DNA from: an uncultured Methylobacteriaceae bacterium
GTDB taxonomy: Bacteria; Pseudomonadota; Alphaproteobacteria; Rhizobiales; Beijerinckiaceae
Reading direction: 5' to 3'
DNA: 5,460 nucleotides
Assembly (NCBI GenBank): GCA_937872715.1
Contig: CALMTJ010000001.1
Coordinates: 1-5,460 of the forward strand
The notes under the pieces: generated by a model
Database searches by the model: none
What the model saw: the letters and a program-made list of their open reading frames with translations, nothing else
What the model was told of the DNA's origin: nothing
Program-made: the position numbers and the translations under genes
Part shown: positions 1-5,124 of the stretch, in pieces
Position numbering within the stretch: position 1 is the first letter of the stretch
Layout: each line of letters begins with the position of its first letter

Positions 1-80
1 TGTGCAGCTCGCCCTGCCCGGACTGGCCGTCCCCGTTCGGGTCCGTCCAGACCCGGAGGCGCGCGAAGGCCGGGTCCGGA
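1..80 (-). pseudogene. Fragment of a Ca-binding RTX/hemolysin-type protein (partial, edge of window)
   Basis: Read on the minus strand from position 79 to the left edge, one frame gives PDPAFARLRVW followed by TDPNGDGQSGQGELH. This matches the style of repeats in large secreted hemolysin-type calcium-binding proteins, where a leucine-arginine-valine-tryptophan segment precedes a DxNxDGxxxxxEL calcium loop. Here the loop acids are the D and N of DPNGDG and the terminal E. No start is present: upstream the reading runs straight into transposase sequence, so the piece is the downstream part of a gene interrupted or fused by a mobile element. The gene continues beyond position 1, so its remaining length is unknown. 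Only about 26 residues are visible, so the family call rests on a short motif and could be wrong. Confidence 0.45.
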
Positions 81-81
81 C

Positions 82-412
82 CCCCTTTTTTCCTCCCGCG
101 GCGTGCTGGTGGGCGCGGACGATCGAACCGTCGGTAAGGGCCAGCGAACCGGGCGCGTCCCGGGCCAGAGCCTCGACGATCGCAAGCCGCACCCCGCGCT
201 TGGCCCAGCGGTCGAAGCGGTTGTATGCCGTCGTGTGAGGACGATACCGCTCCGGCAGGTCCGCCATGGCGTACCCGTGCGGAGCACGAAGAAGATCGCG
301 TCAAGACGCGCCGGTCGTGCAGCCTCGGACGCCCCGTTCGGCGACCGTCCGCTCCTGGAAGAAGAGGTTGAATGATGCCCCGCTCCGCCTCGCTCAGGCC
401 GAACCGCGCCCT
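82..412 (-). pseudogene. Degraded IS5-family transposase (N-terminal half, frameshifted)
   Basis: The minus strand encodes pieces of an IS5-type DDE transposase in several frames. The N-terminal part reads ARFGLSEAERGIIQPLLPG and continues through GRPRLHDRRVL. A second frame gives AIFFVLRTGTPWR. A third gives DLPERYRPHTTAYNRFDRW, then AKRGVRLAIVEALARDAPG, and SIVRAHQHAAGGKKG. These match the usual order in the family, including the TDGS segment that holds the first catalytic aspartate. Two apparent single-base losses, near 293 and near 262, break the frame. The codon where family members start with ATG is AGG at 410-412. The C-terminal half with the remaining catalytic residues is absent: near 82 the sequence changes to unrelated coding sequence. 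The element is therefore dead and truncated. The family call is firm; the exact IS name cannot be given from sequence alone. Confidence 0.82.
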
Positions 413-418
413 CCCGCT

Positions 419-436
419 CTCTCCGGAAACGGAGAG
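419..436. repeat. Perfect 7-bp inverted repeat with GAAA loop
   Basis: CTCTCCG at 419-425 and CGGAGAG at 430-436 are exact inverse complements around a four-base GAAA loop. It lies just upstream of the lost transposase start, so it may be a remnant of the element's end or of its leader. No run of T follows on either strand, which argues against a standard intrinsic terminator. Its role is unknown. Confidence 0.45.
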
Positions 437-625
437 CTTGAAGCAGATCACCCCCGGACAACGCAAACACGTCGCGTTCACGACCATGCTCGCCCGCCAC
501 CCTGGCGCCGGCTCCGCCGCGCGACGTGCGAAGCTGGCTTCCGGCGCCTTTCGCCACCCCTTGGGGAGCGCCCTGAAGGCGGCGAGCTGGCGGTCACCGA
601 GATTCGGATCACGGTCGCGGCCGCC

Positions 626-745
626 TCTCGGCTGACGGGCGACACCCACGTCGCGACCGTCCTCGGCGCGATCGAGCTCGGCCTGAAGTTCGCCATCCAG
701 TTCGGCCACGAGCGGATCTGGACCCGCATCGGCCCCGGCCTCCGG
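626..745 (+). pseudogene. Possible remnant of a class V (PLP-dependent) aminotransferase
   Basis: One plus-strand frame reads SRLTGDTHVATVLGAIELGL and then KFAIQFGHERIWTRI. The pattern of a G-(T/D)-(T/R)-H/D segment, a small hydrophobic helix with an alanine-rich AI.L, and then G..RI..RI resembles the region following the PLP-binding part of isopenicillin-N-epimerase-like or cysteine-desulfurase-like class V aminotransferases. No PLP lysine, no start and no N-terminal domain are visible, and the frame closes at a stop at 779-781. If real it is a fragment of a lost gene. The similarity is judged by eye on about 40 residues, so it may be chance. Confidence 0.22.
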
Positions 746-780
746 CTTCCGGCCGCCCCTTCCCAGCGCTTGCAGACCTG

Positions 781-786
781 AAAGGA
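781..786 (+). promoter_or_regulatory. Ribosome binding site that decides the sbp start
   Basis: AAAGGA at 781-786 is a good Shine-Dalgarno match. It lies five bases before ATG at 792-794. It directly abuts, and overlaps by one base, the in-frame ATG at 786-788. Normal spacing therefore favours 792 as the start. Confidence 0.6.
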
Positions 787-791
787 TGACG

Positions 792-1826
792 ATGACCCGA
801 TCGGCCCCCACCCGCCGCGCCGGCTTGGCCGCGCTCCTGGCCGCCGGCCTCCTCGCGGGAGGCGTCCCAGCAGGGGGAGCCTCCGCAGAGACGACGCTCC
901 TGAACGTGTCCTACGACCCGACGCGCGAGCTCTACCGGGACATCAACGCGGCCTTCGCGAAGCACTGGACGGATGCGACGGGCGAGACGATCAACATCCG
1001 GACCTCCCATGGCGGATCGGGCGCGCAGGCCCGGACGGTGATCGACGGGCTCGACGCGGATGTCGTCACGCTGGCGCTCGCCTCCGACATCGACGCGATC
1101 GCCGAGAGGACGAAGAAGATCCCGGCCGAGTGGCAGGCGCGCCTGCCCCACAATTCGGCCCCCTACACGTCCACGATCGTGTTCCTGGTGCGCAAGGGCA
1201 ATCCGAAGGGCATCAAGGATTGGGACGATCTCGCGAAGCCCGGCGTGGAGGTGATCACGCCGAACCCCAAGACGAGCGGCGGGGCGCGCTGGAATTATCT
1301 CGCCGCCTGGGGCTGGGCGCTCGAGAAGCTCGGGGGCGACGACAAGGCGAAGGAGTTCGTGGCGTCGGTCTACCGGAACGCGCCCGTCCTCGACACGGGC
1401 GCCCGCGGCTCGACCATCACCTTCGCGCAGCGTGGCCTCGGCGACGTGCTGATCGCCTGGGAGAACGAGGCGTTCCTCGCCTCCGACGAGTTCGGCAAGG
1501 ACAAGTTCGAGGTCGTCGCCCCGTCCGTCTCCATCGTGGCCGAGCCCCCGGTGGCGCTCGTCGACGGCAACGTCGACAGGAAGGGCACTCGCAAGGCCGC
1601 CGAGGCCTACCTGCAATTCCTCTACACGGACGAGGCGCAGAAGATCATCGCGCGCGACCATTACCGGCCGTCGAAGCCGGAGGCGGCGGACAAGGCCGAT
1701 CTCGACCGGCTTCCCAAGCTGAGATTGTTCACGATCGACGAGAAGTTCGGCGGCTGGTCCAAGGTCCAGAACGCCCATTTCGGCAACGGGGGCATCTTCG
1801 ACAGCTTCGCCAAGGCCGGCCGTTGA
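792..1826 (+). CDS. sbp: Periplasmic sulfate-binding protein of an ABC transporter
   Basis: This is the substrate-binding component of a sulfate (or thiosulfate) ABC importer and should act in the periplasm, delivering sulfate to CysTWA-type permeases. The 344-residue length is typical of Sbp/CysP. An N-terminal signal peptide is clear: an arginine-rich start, a leucine/alanine-rich core, and a probable cleavage after ASA at about residue 32. The mature protein begins with the family pattern LLNVSYDPTRELYRDIN, then SHGGSGAQ, and has the family signature NPKTSGGAR at about residues 158-166. The C-terminal lobe ends normally. The start at 792 is chosen from the upstream AAAGGA; 786 would add only two residues. 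No cysT, cysW or cysA follows: the next gene is convergent, so this copy is an orphan and must use permease parts encoded elsewhere. Sbp and CysP cannot be separated from this sequence alone. Confidence 0.93.
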   Translation: MTRSAPTRRAGLAALLAAGLLAGGVPAGGASAETTLLNVSYDPTRELYRDINAAFAKHWTDATGETINIRTSHGGSGAQARTVIDGLDADVVTLALASDIDAIAERTKKIPAEWQARLPHNSAPYTSTIVFLVRKGNPKGIKDWDDLAKPGVEVITPNPKTSGGARWNYLAAWGWALEKLGGDDKAKEFVASVYRNAPVLDTGARGSTITFAQRGLGDVLIAWENEAFLASDEFGKDKFEVVAPSVSIVAEPPVALVDGNVDRKGTRKAAEAYLQFLYTDEAQKIIARDHYRPSKPEAADKADLDRLPKLRLFTIDEKFGGWSKVQNAHFGNGGIFDSFAKAGR

Positions 1827-1828
1827 GA

Positions 1829-1843
1829 GGGCCGCGCCGGCCC
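1829..1843. terminator. GC-rich hairpin between convergent genes (weak terminator candidate)
   Basis: GGGCCG (1829-1834) and CGGCCC (1838-1843) form a six-base-pair stem with a three-base loop, starting two bases after the sbp stop codon. It lies in the 49-base gap between the convergent sulfate-binding and SET genes, where a bidirectional terminator would be expected. There is no T tract on either side, so it does not fit the standard intrinsic model well. In such GC-rich DNA a stem of this size can occur by chance. Confidence 0.3.
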
Positions 1844-1875
1844 GTCGTGCCGCTTTCGTGATGAAGAGGCGGAGC

Positions 1876-2250
1876 CTATTCCCCGAACCCGGTCCATCCG
1901 ACGCAGAACGCCCCGTAATCGCAGGTGATCTCCTCGCCGGAGTGGATCGGACGGCGAGCCAGGGACCGGAACGGCGCCTCGGCCGTGTTCGGGTGGTCGC
2001 TGTGGTTCAGGAAGATGGCGTGGTCGCAGGGCAGCACGAGCGCGCCGCCGAGATCGGCCGACCGGTAGGCGTAGGTCTCGAGGAAGGAGCGGAACGCCTC
2101 CGGCATCCCGGCCAGCTCGGCTTCCGTGATCGTGCGGTCGAAGCCGGGCTCGTAGCGCCAGACCTCCTGCCCGGCGGCGATCGGCTCGGCCGCGAACACG
2201 CCCGTCCCGTGGATGGCGCTCGGCCCGACGCGCGTCCTCACCGTGAACAT
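1876..2250 (-). CDS. Small SET-domain protein (putative protein-lysine methyltransferase)
   Basis: The protein is 124 residues and consists almost entirely of a SET domain, the fold of S-adenosylmethionine-dependent protein-lysine methyltransferases. Visible motifs in order are HGTGVFAAEPIAAG (residues 14-27, matching the usual G.G.FA start), FLNHSDHPNT (80-89, the NHS..PN cofactor/substrate motif) and GEEITCDYG (105-113, the GEE(I/L)T.DY motif with the conserved tyrosine). A cysteine-rich post-SET segment is absent, as in many bacterial stand-alone SET proteins. The start at 2248-2250 gives MFTVRTRVG directly before the domain; a longer frame extends upstream but overlaps ctrA and looks non-coding. 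It begins 70 bases after the ctrA stop on the same strand, so read-through transcription is possible. The substrate is unknown, and activity cannot be deduced from sequence. Confidence 0.83.
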   Translation of the reverse strand: MFTVRTRVGPSAIHGTGVFAAEPIAAGQEVWRYEPGFDRTITEAELAGMPEAFRSFLETYAYRSADLGGALVLPCDHAIFLNHSDHPNTAEAPFRSLARRPIHSGEEITCDYGAFCVGWTGFGE

Positions 2251-2320
2251 GCCCGCCCCCGTGTCCGAGCCGACGGGAACAGGTGCCGGGGCGCCCTCGA
2301 CACCAGGCGTGGAGCCCGGC

Positions 2321-3022
2321 TCAGACGGCGATCCGCGTCTCGCCCTCGGTCGGCTCGCGCAGCACGTAGCCGCGGCCCCACACCGTCTCGATGTAGTTCT
2401 TGCCCTGGCTCGCATTGGCGAGCTTCTTGCGCAGCTTGCAGATGAAGACGTCGATGATCTTCAGCTCCGGCTCGTCCATGCCGCCGTAGAGATGGTTCAG
2501 GAACATCTCCTTGGTCAGCGTCGTGCCCTTCCTGAGCGAGAGGAGCTCCAGCATCTGGTACTCCTTGCCCGTGAGGTGGACCCGGGAGCCCGAGACCTCG
2601 ACCGTCTTGGTGTCGAGGTTCACGATCAGGTCGGCCGTCGTGATGACCGATTGCGCGTGACCCTTCGAGCGCCGCACGATGGCGTGGATGCGGGCGACGA
2701 GCTCGTCCTTGTGGAACGGCTTCGTCAGGTAGTCGTCCGCTCCGAAACCGAGCCCCTTCACCTTGTCCTCGATGCCGGCCATGCCGGACAGGATCAGGAT
2801 GGGCGTCTTCACCTTGGCGACGCGGAGCGTCCGGAGCACCTCGTAGCCCGACATGTCGGGCAAGTTGAGATCAAGAAGAATGATGTCGTAATCGTAGAGC
2901 TTGCCGAGGTCGATACCCTCCTCTCCAAGATCCGTCGCGTAGACGTTGAAGTTCTCGGATTTGAGCATCAGCTCGATGGAGCGCGCTGTCGCGCTGTCGT
3001 CTTCGACAAGGAGTACGCGCAT
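2321..3022 (-). CDS. ctrA: Cell-cycle response regulator CtrA
   Basis: CtrA is the essential master response regulator of the alphaproteobacterial cell cycle. When phosphorylated through the CckA-ChpT relay it binds DNA, activating flagellar, division and methylation genes and, in Caulobacter, blocking replication initiation. The 233-residue product has a receiver domain (about 1-118) with the acidic pair D8-D9, phospho-acceptor D51 in LLDLNLPD, S79 and K101 in the TKPF motif. An OmpR-type winged-helix domain (about 128-230) includes LTGKEYQMLELL and the recognition segment MDEPELKIIDVFICKLRKKL, essentially as in Caulobacter. The start is set by MRVLLVEDD, the universal CtrA N-terminus, with GGGGA upstream; the frame is open 18 codons further but those residues are not family-like. 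The C-terminus ends in IAV instead of the AA known in Caulobacter. It is divergent from fliI, with a 294-base gap holding likely autoregulatory sites. Confidence 0.97.
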   Translation of the reverse strand: MRVLLVEDDSATARSIELMLKSENFNVYATDLGEEGIDLGKLYDYDIILLDLNLPDMSGYEVLRTLRVAKVKTPILILSGMAGIEDKVKGLGFGADDYLTKPFHKDELVARIHAIVRRSKGHAQSVITTADLIVNLDTKTVEVSGSRVHLTGKEYQMLELLSLRKGTTLTKEMFLNHLYGGMDEPELKIIDVFICKLRKKLANASQGKNYIETVWGRGYVLREPTEGETRIAV

Positions 3023-3125
3023 GAGAGTCCCCAGCCTGGCCCCAAGGCTAATGGGCATGAATGACCGGTTGCCCACCGCAGCCCACGCGGCGAACGCACC
3101 GTTTCGAACCGACTCGCGACGCTAC

Positions 3126-3140
3126 GAAACGTTGGTTAAC
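3126..3140. promoter_or_regulatory. Candidate CtrA binding site upstream of ctrA
   Basis: GAAA, six bases, then TTAAC (3136-3140). On the other strand this reads TTAACC, then AACG, then TTTC. The CtrA consensus is TTAA, a spacer of six or seven bases, then TTAA(C). One half is perfect and the other is degenerate. Its place about 105-115 bases upstream of the ctrA start would suit autoregulation. Confidence 0.4.
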
Positions 3141-3241
3141 AAAGGCTGATTCCATCGTGCAAGGCCGCCGCCGGAACCCCGGATCGCCTCGCCGAGTCGC
3201 CCGCCTCGTTCCTCCGCCCGTCCGCGCCGTCGCTCCGTCCG

Positions 3242-3270
3242 CGTCCCTGCCCCTTTCGGGGGCATCGACG
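3242..3270 (+). repeat. Strong hairpin in the probable fliI leader
   Basis: TGCCCC at 3248-3253 pairs with GGGGCA at 3259-3264 around a five-base loop. After a two-by-two internal loop, CGTC at 3242-3245 pairs with GACG at 3267-3270, giving ten base pairs in all. It lies 38 bases before the fliI ribosome binding site. It could be a leader structure, if transcription starts to its left, or part of a protein-binding site. No T run follows, so a terminator is unlikely. Confidence 0.4.
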
Positions 3271-3289
3271 CTTCGCCTCTCCCACAGTG

Positions 3290-3307
3290 TTAACAAGGCG
3301 GGTAAAC
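3290..3307. promoter_or_regulatory. Candidate CtrA element just upstream of fliI
   Basis: TTAAC at 3290-3294 is a perfect CtrA half-site, followed after eight or nine bases by GTAAAC at 3302-3307, a poor second half. It lies next to the fliI ribosome binding site. A protein bound here would more likely block fliI or mark a nearby start than act from the usual -35 position. The second half deviates from the consensus spacing, so the match is weak. Confidence 0.3.
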
Positions 3308-3313
3308 AGGAGG
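3308..3313 (+). promoter_or_regulatory. Ribosome binding site deciding the fliI start
   Basis: AGGAGG at 3308-3313 is a perfect Shine-Dalgarno sequence, but only three bases (TTT) separate it from ATG 3317-3319. An in-frame GTG at 3287 would add ten residues but has no such site before it, and the extra residues (VLTRRVNRRF) do not look like a FliI N-terminus. Confidence 0.65.
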
Positions 3314-3316
3314 TTT

Positions 3317-4669
3317 ATGCGGCCCATCGAATCGTCAAAGCCCGCCCGCGGCCTCCTCCGGCAGGCGCTCGACGCGATCGAGGCCGTCGAGCCGTACCGC
3401 GTCTTCGGCCGCGTCGCGGCCGTGCGCGGGCTGCTCGTCGAGGTCGCGGGACCGGTCGGCGCCATGCAGGTGGGCGGCAGGCTCGAGATCCAGGTGGACG
3501 GCGGCCCGGCCGTGGCCTGCGAGGTGATCGGCTTCTCGGGCGAGCGGGCGCTCGCCATGCCGTTCGGCTCCCTCATCGGCGTCCGCCGCGGATGCGAGGC
3601 CCGGGTGGCGGCAGGCGCGCCCGGGGTGCGGCCGAGCGCGGGCTGGCTCGGCCGCGTCGTCGACGCTCTCGGACGCCCGCTGGACGGCAAGGGTCCGCTC
3701 CCGACGGGTCCCCGCCTCTACCCCTTCCGGGCCGATCCTCCGGCCGCGCATTCGCGGCGGCGCGTCGGCGCTCCGCTCGACCTCGGGATCAGGGCGATCA
3801 ACACCTTCCTGACCGCGTCCCGCGGCCAGCGCATGGGCATCTTCGCGGGTTCGGGCGTCGGGAAATCCGTCCTCCTGTCCATGATGGCGCGGGCGACGGA
3901 GGCCGACGTCGCGGTGATCGGCCTCGTGGGCGAGCGCGGCCGCGAGGTACAGGAGTTCCTGCAGGACGATCTCGGCCCGGACGGGCTCGCCCGTTCGGTC
4001 GTGGTAGTGGCCACCTCCGACGAATCCGCGCTGATGCGCCGCAACGCCGCCTACCTGACGCTCGCGGTGTCCGAGCATTTCCGCGACGCGGGCTCGTCCG
4101 TGCTGTGCATGATGGATTCGGTCACGCGCTTCGCCATGGCGCAGCGCGACATCGGGCTCGCGGCCGGGGAGCCGCCGACGGCGAAAGGCTACACACCGAC
4201 CGTCTTCGCCGAGCTGCCGCGCCTCCTGGAACGCGCCGGCCCGGGCACCGGCGACGGCACGGTGACGGCCCTGTTCACCGTGCTGGTCGAGGGCGACGAC
4301 CACAACGAGCCGGTGGCGGACGCCGTCCGGGGCATCCTCGACGGCCACATCGTCATGACCCGCGACATCGCCGAGCGGGGCCGCTATCCGGCCATCAACG
4401 TCCTCCGGTCGGTCTCCCGCACCATGCCGCGCTCCTGCGATCCGGACTTCCTTCCGCTCGTGACCAAGGCCCGTCAGGTGCTCGCCACCTTCGGCGACAT
4501 GGAGGAACTCATCCGGCTCGGCGCCTATCGGCCCGGGACGTCGGCCGAGGTGGACGAGGCTGTGTCCCTGATGCCACAGCTCGAGGCGTTCCTGGCCCAG
4601 CGTAAGGAAGAGTCAACCTCCATCGCGGATGGTTACCGACGCCTCGCGGAGATCCTGCGCGTCCCGTGA
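3317..4669 (+). CDS. fliI: Flagellum-specific ATP synthase / export ATPase FliI
   Basis: FliI is the hexameric ATPase of the flagellar type III export apparatus at the cytoplasmic face of the basal body. It helps unload and unfold export substrates together with FliH and FliJ. The 450-residue product is of normal size and resembles the F1 beta subunit. An N-terminal beta-barrel domain (about 25-105) is followed by VVDALGRPLDG, then the P-loop AGSGVGKS (about 177-184), the catalytic GERGREV segment (205-211), and a Walker B strand ending in MMDSVTR (about 265-271). AQRDIGLAAGEPP, TVFAELPRLLERAG and the C-terminal SRTMP segment are family-typical. No key residue is missing. fliJ follows 39 bases downstream, consistent with one operon. 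No fliH is present in the window. The gene is divergent from ctrA and probably part of the CtrA-controlled early flagellar class. A SctN-type virulence ATPase is unlikely given fliJ and the ctrA context. Confidence 0.95.
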   Translation: MRPIESSKPARGLLRQALDAIEAVEPYRVFGRVAAVRGLLVEVAGPVGAMQVGGRLEIQVDGGPAVACEVIGFSGERALAMPFGSLIGVRRGCEARVAAGAPGVRPSAGWLGRVVDALGRPLDGKGPLPTGPRLYPFRADPPAAHSRRRVGAPLDLGIRAINTFLTASRGQRMGIFAGSGVGKSVLLSMMARATEADVAVIGLVGERGREVQEFLQDDLGPDGLARSVVVVATSDESALMRRNAAYLTLAVSEHFRDAGSSVLCMMDSVTRFAMAQRDIGLAAGEPPTAKGYTPTVFAELPRLLERAGPGTGDGTVTALFTVLVEGDDHNEPVADAVRGILDGHIVMTRDIAERGRYPAINVLRSVSRTMPRSCDPDFLPLVTKARQVLATFGDMEELIRLGAYRPGTSAEVDEAVSLMPQLEAFLAQRKEESTSIADGYRRLAEILRVP

Positions 4670-4708
4670 CGACGCCCTCCGCCGGCCCGCGTGGAGTACC
4701 GTATCCTC

Positions 4709-5119
4709 ATGAAGTCGCGTGACACGCTGATCCGGCTGAAGCGCTTCCAACTCGACGAGAAGCGTCGGCGGGTCGCTCAGATCGAGGGGATGATCGCCGA
4801 GTTCAACCGCATGGCGGCCGATCTCGACCGGGAGGTGGCGGCCGAGGAACAGCGCTCCGGCATCGCCGACCTCGCCCATTTCGCCTATCCGACCTACGCG
4901 AAGGCCGCCCGCAACCGGCGCGACAACCTCAAGCGCTCGGCCGACGACCTGAGATCGCAGCTGGAGGACGCCCAGGCCGAGCTCGGCGAGGCGTTCGAGG
5001 CGCTGAAGAAGGTGGAGATCCTGGAAAGCCGCGAGCGCTCGGCCGAACGGGCGGTCGAGGCGATCCGCGACCAGGCGGCCATGGACCAGCTCGGCCTCGG
5101 CCGCGCCGCCCGGGCCTGA
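4709..5119 (+). CDS. fliJ: Flagellar export protein FliJ
   Basis: FliJ is a small coiled-coil protein that sits in the centre of the FliI hexamer like the gamma subunit of F1 and links the ATPase to the export gate. The 136-residue product is highly charged, rich in E, R, K, A and L with heptad-like spacing over most of its length, and has no membrane segment or signal peptide. The N-terminus MKSRDTLIRLKRFQLDEKRR is typical of alphaproteobacterial FliJ and fixes the start at ATG 4709. An upstream in-frame GTG at 4691 would add six residues but breaks this pattern. GGAG at 4693-4696 lies 12 bases upstream, so the ribosome binding site is weakly spaced. The gene is likely cotranscribed with fliI. 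FliJ is poorly conserved in sequence, so its place right after fliI is important support. Confidence 0.9.
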   Translation: MKSRDTLIRLKRFQLDEKRRRVAQIEGMIAEFNRMAADLDREVAAEEQRSGIADLAHFAYPTYAKAARNRRDNLKRSADDLRSQLEDAQAELGEAFEALKKVEILESRERSAERAVEAIRDQAAMDQLGLGRAARA

Positions 5120-5124
5120 CCGCC

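Larger units (their letters stand above)
413..791. other. Stretch with no intact gene between the transposase relic and the sulfate-binding protein
   Basis: This stretch of nearly 380 bases holds no open frame that I can defend as an intact gene. It contains a perfect seven-base-pair hairpin with a GAAA loop (419-436) and a possible class V aminotransferase fragment (about 626-745). The promoter of the sulfate-binding gene should lie here, but I see no convincing -35/-10 pair. Together with the broken transposase to its left, the stretch looks like an eroded accessory region. Confidence 0.6.
3023..3316. promoter_or_regulatory. Divergent ctrA/fliI control region with GANTC sites
   Basis: This 294-base gap must contain the promoters of both ctrA (leftward) and fliI (rightward). 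It has four GANTC sites, the target of the cell-cycle methyltransferase CcrM: 3025-3029, 3111-3115, 3148-3152 and 3194-3198. A fifth lies at 3329-3333 just inside fliI. At this base composition about one would be expected by chance. It also has two TTAAC elements (listed separately) and a strong hairpin. A weak possible leftward sigma-70 pair is TTGCAC (complement of 3157-3162) and TTAACC (complement of 3134-3139), 17 bases apart. In Caulobacter, ctrA transcription is controlled by GANTC methylation and by CtrA itself; equivalence here is inference. Confidence 0.6.

Noticed and set aside
1..375. Plus-strand open frames across the left edge
   Set aside because: They lie opposite transposase and RTX-like sequence and have no motif or ribosome binding site of their own.
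609..1778. A 389-codon open frame on the minus strand opposite the sulfate-binding gene
   Set aside because: It is antisense to a clear sbp gene, is rich in R, G, A and V as expected of a high-GC shadow frame, and shows no domain pattern.
2251..2415. Upstream extension of the SET protein into ctrA
   Set aside because: The extra 55 residues are R/A/P-rich, overlap the ctrA coding sequence and do not resemble SET proteins; MFTVRTRVG at 2250 is a better start.
2213..3064. A 283-codon plus-strand frame opposite ctrA and the SET gene start
   Set aside because: It is antisense to ctrA, whose protein is nearly canonical, and has low-complexity composition typical of a shadow frame.
3335..4348. A 337-codon minus-strand frame opposite fliI
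   Set aside because: It is a GC-driven antisense shadow with no recognisable domain or ribosome binding site.
3061..4605. A 514-codon plus-strand frame overlapping fliI
   Set aside because: It is the offset frame of fliI, extremely arginine/glycine/proline rich with no motif, while the fliI frame has all ATPase motifs.
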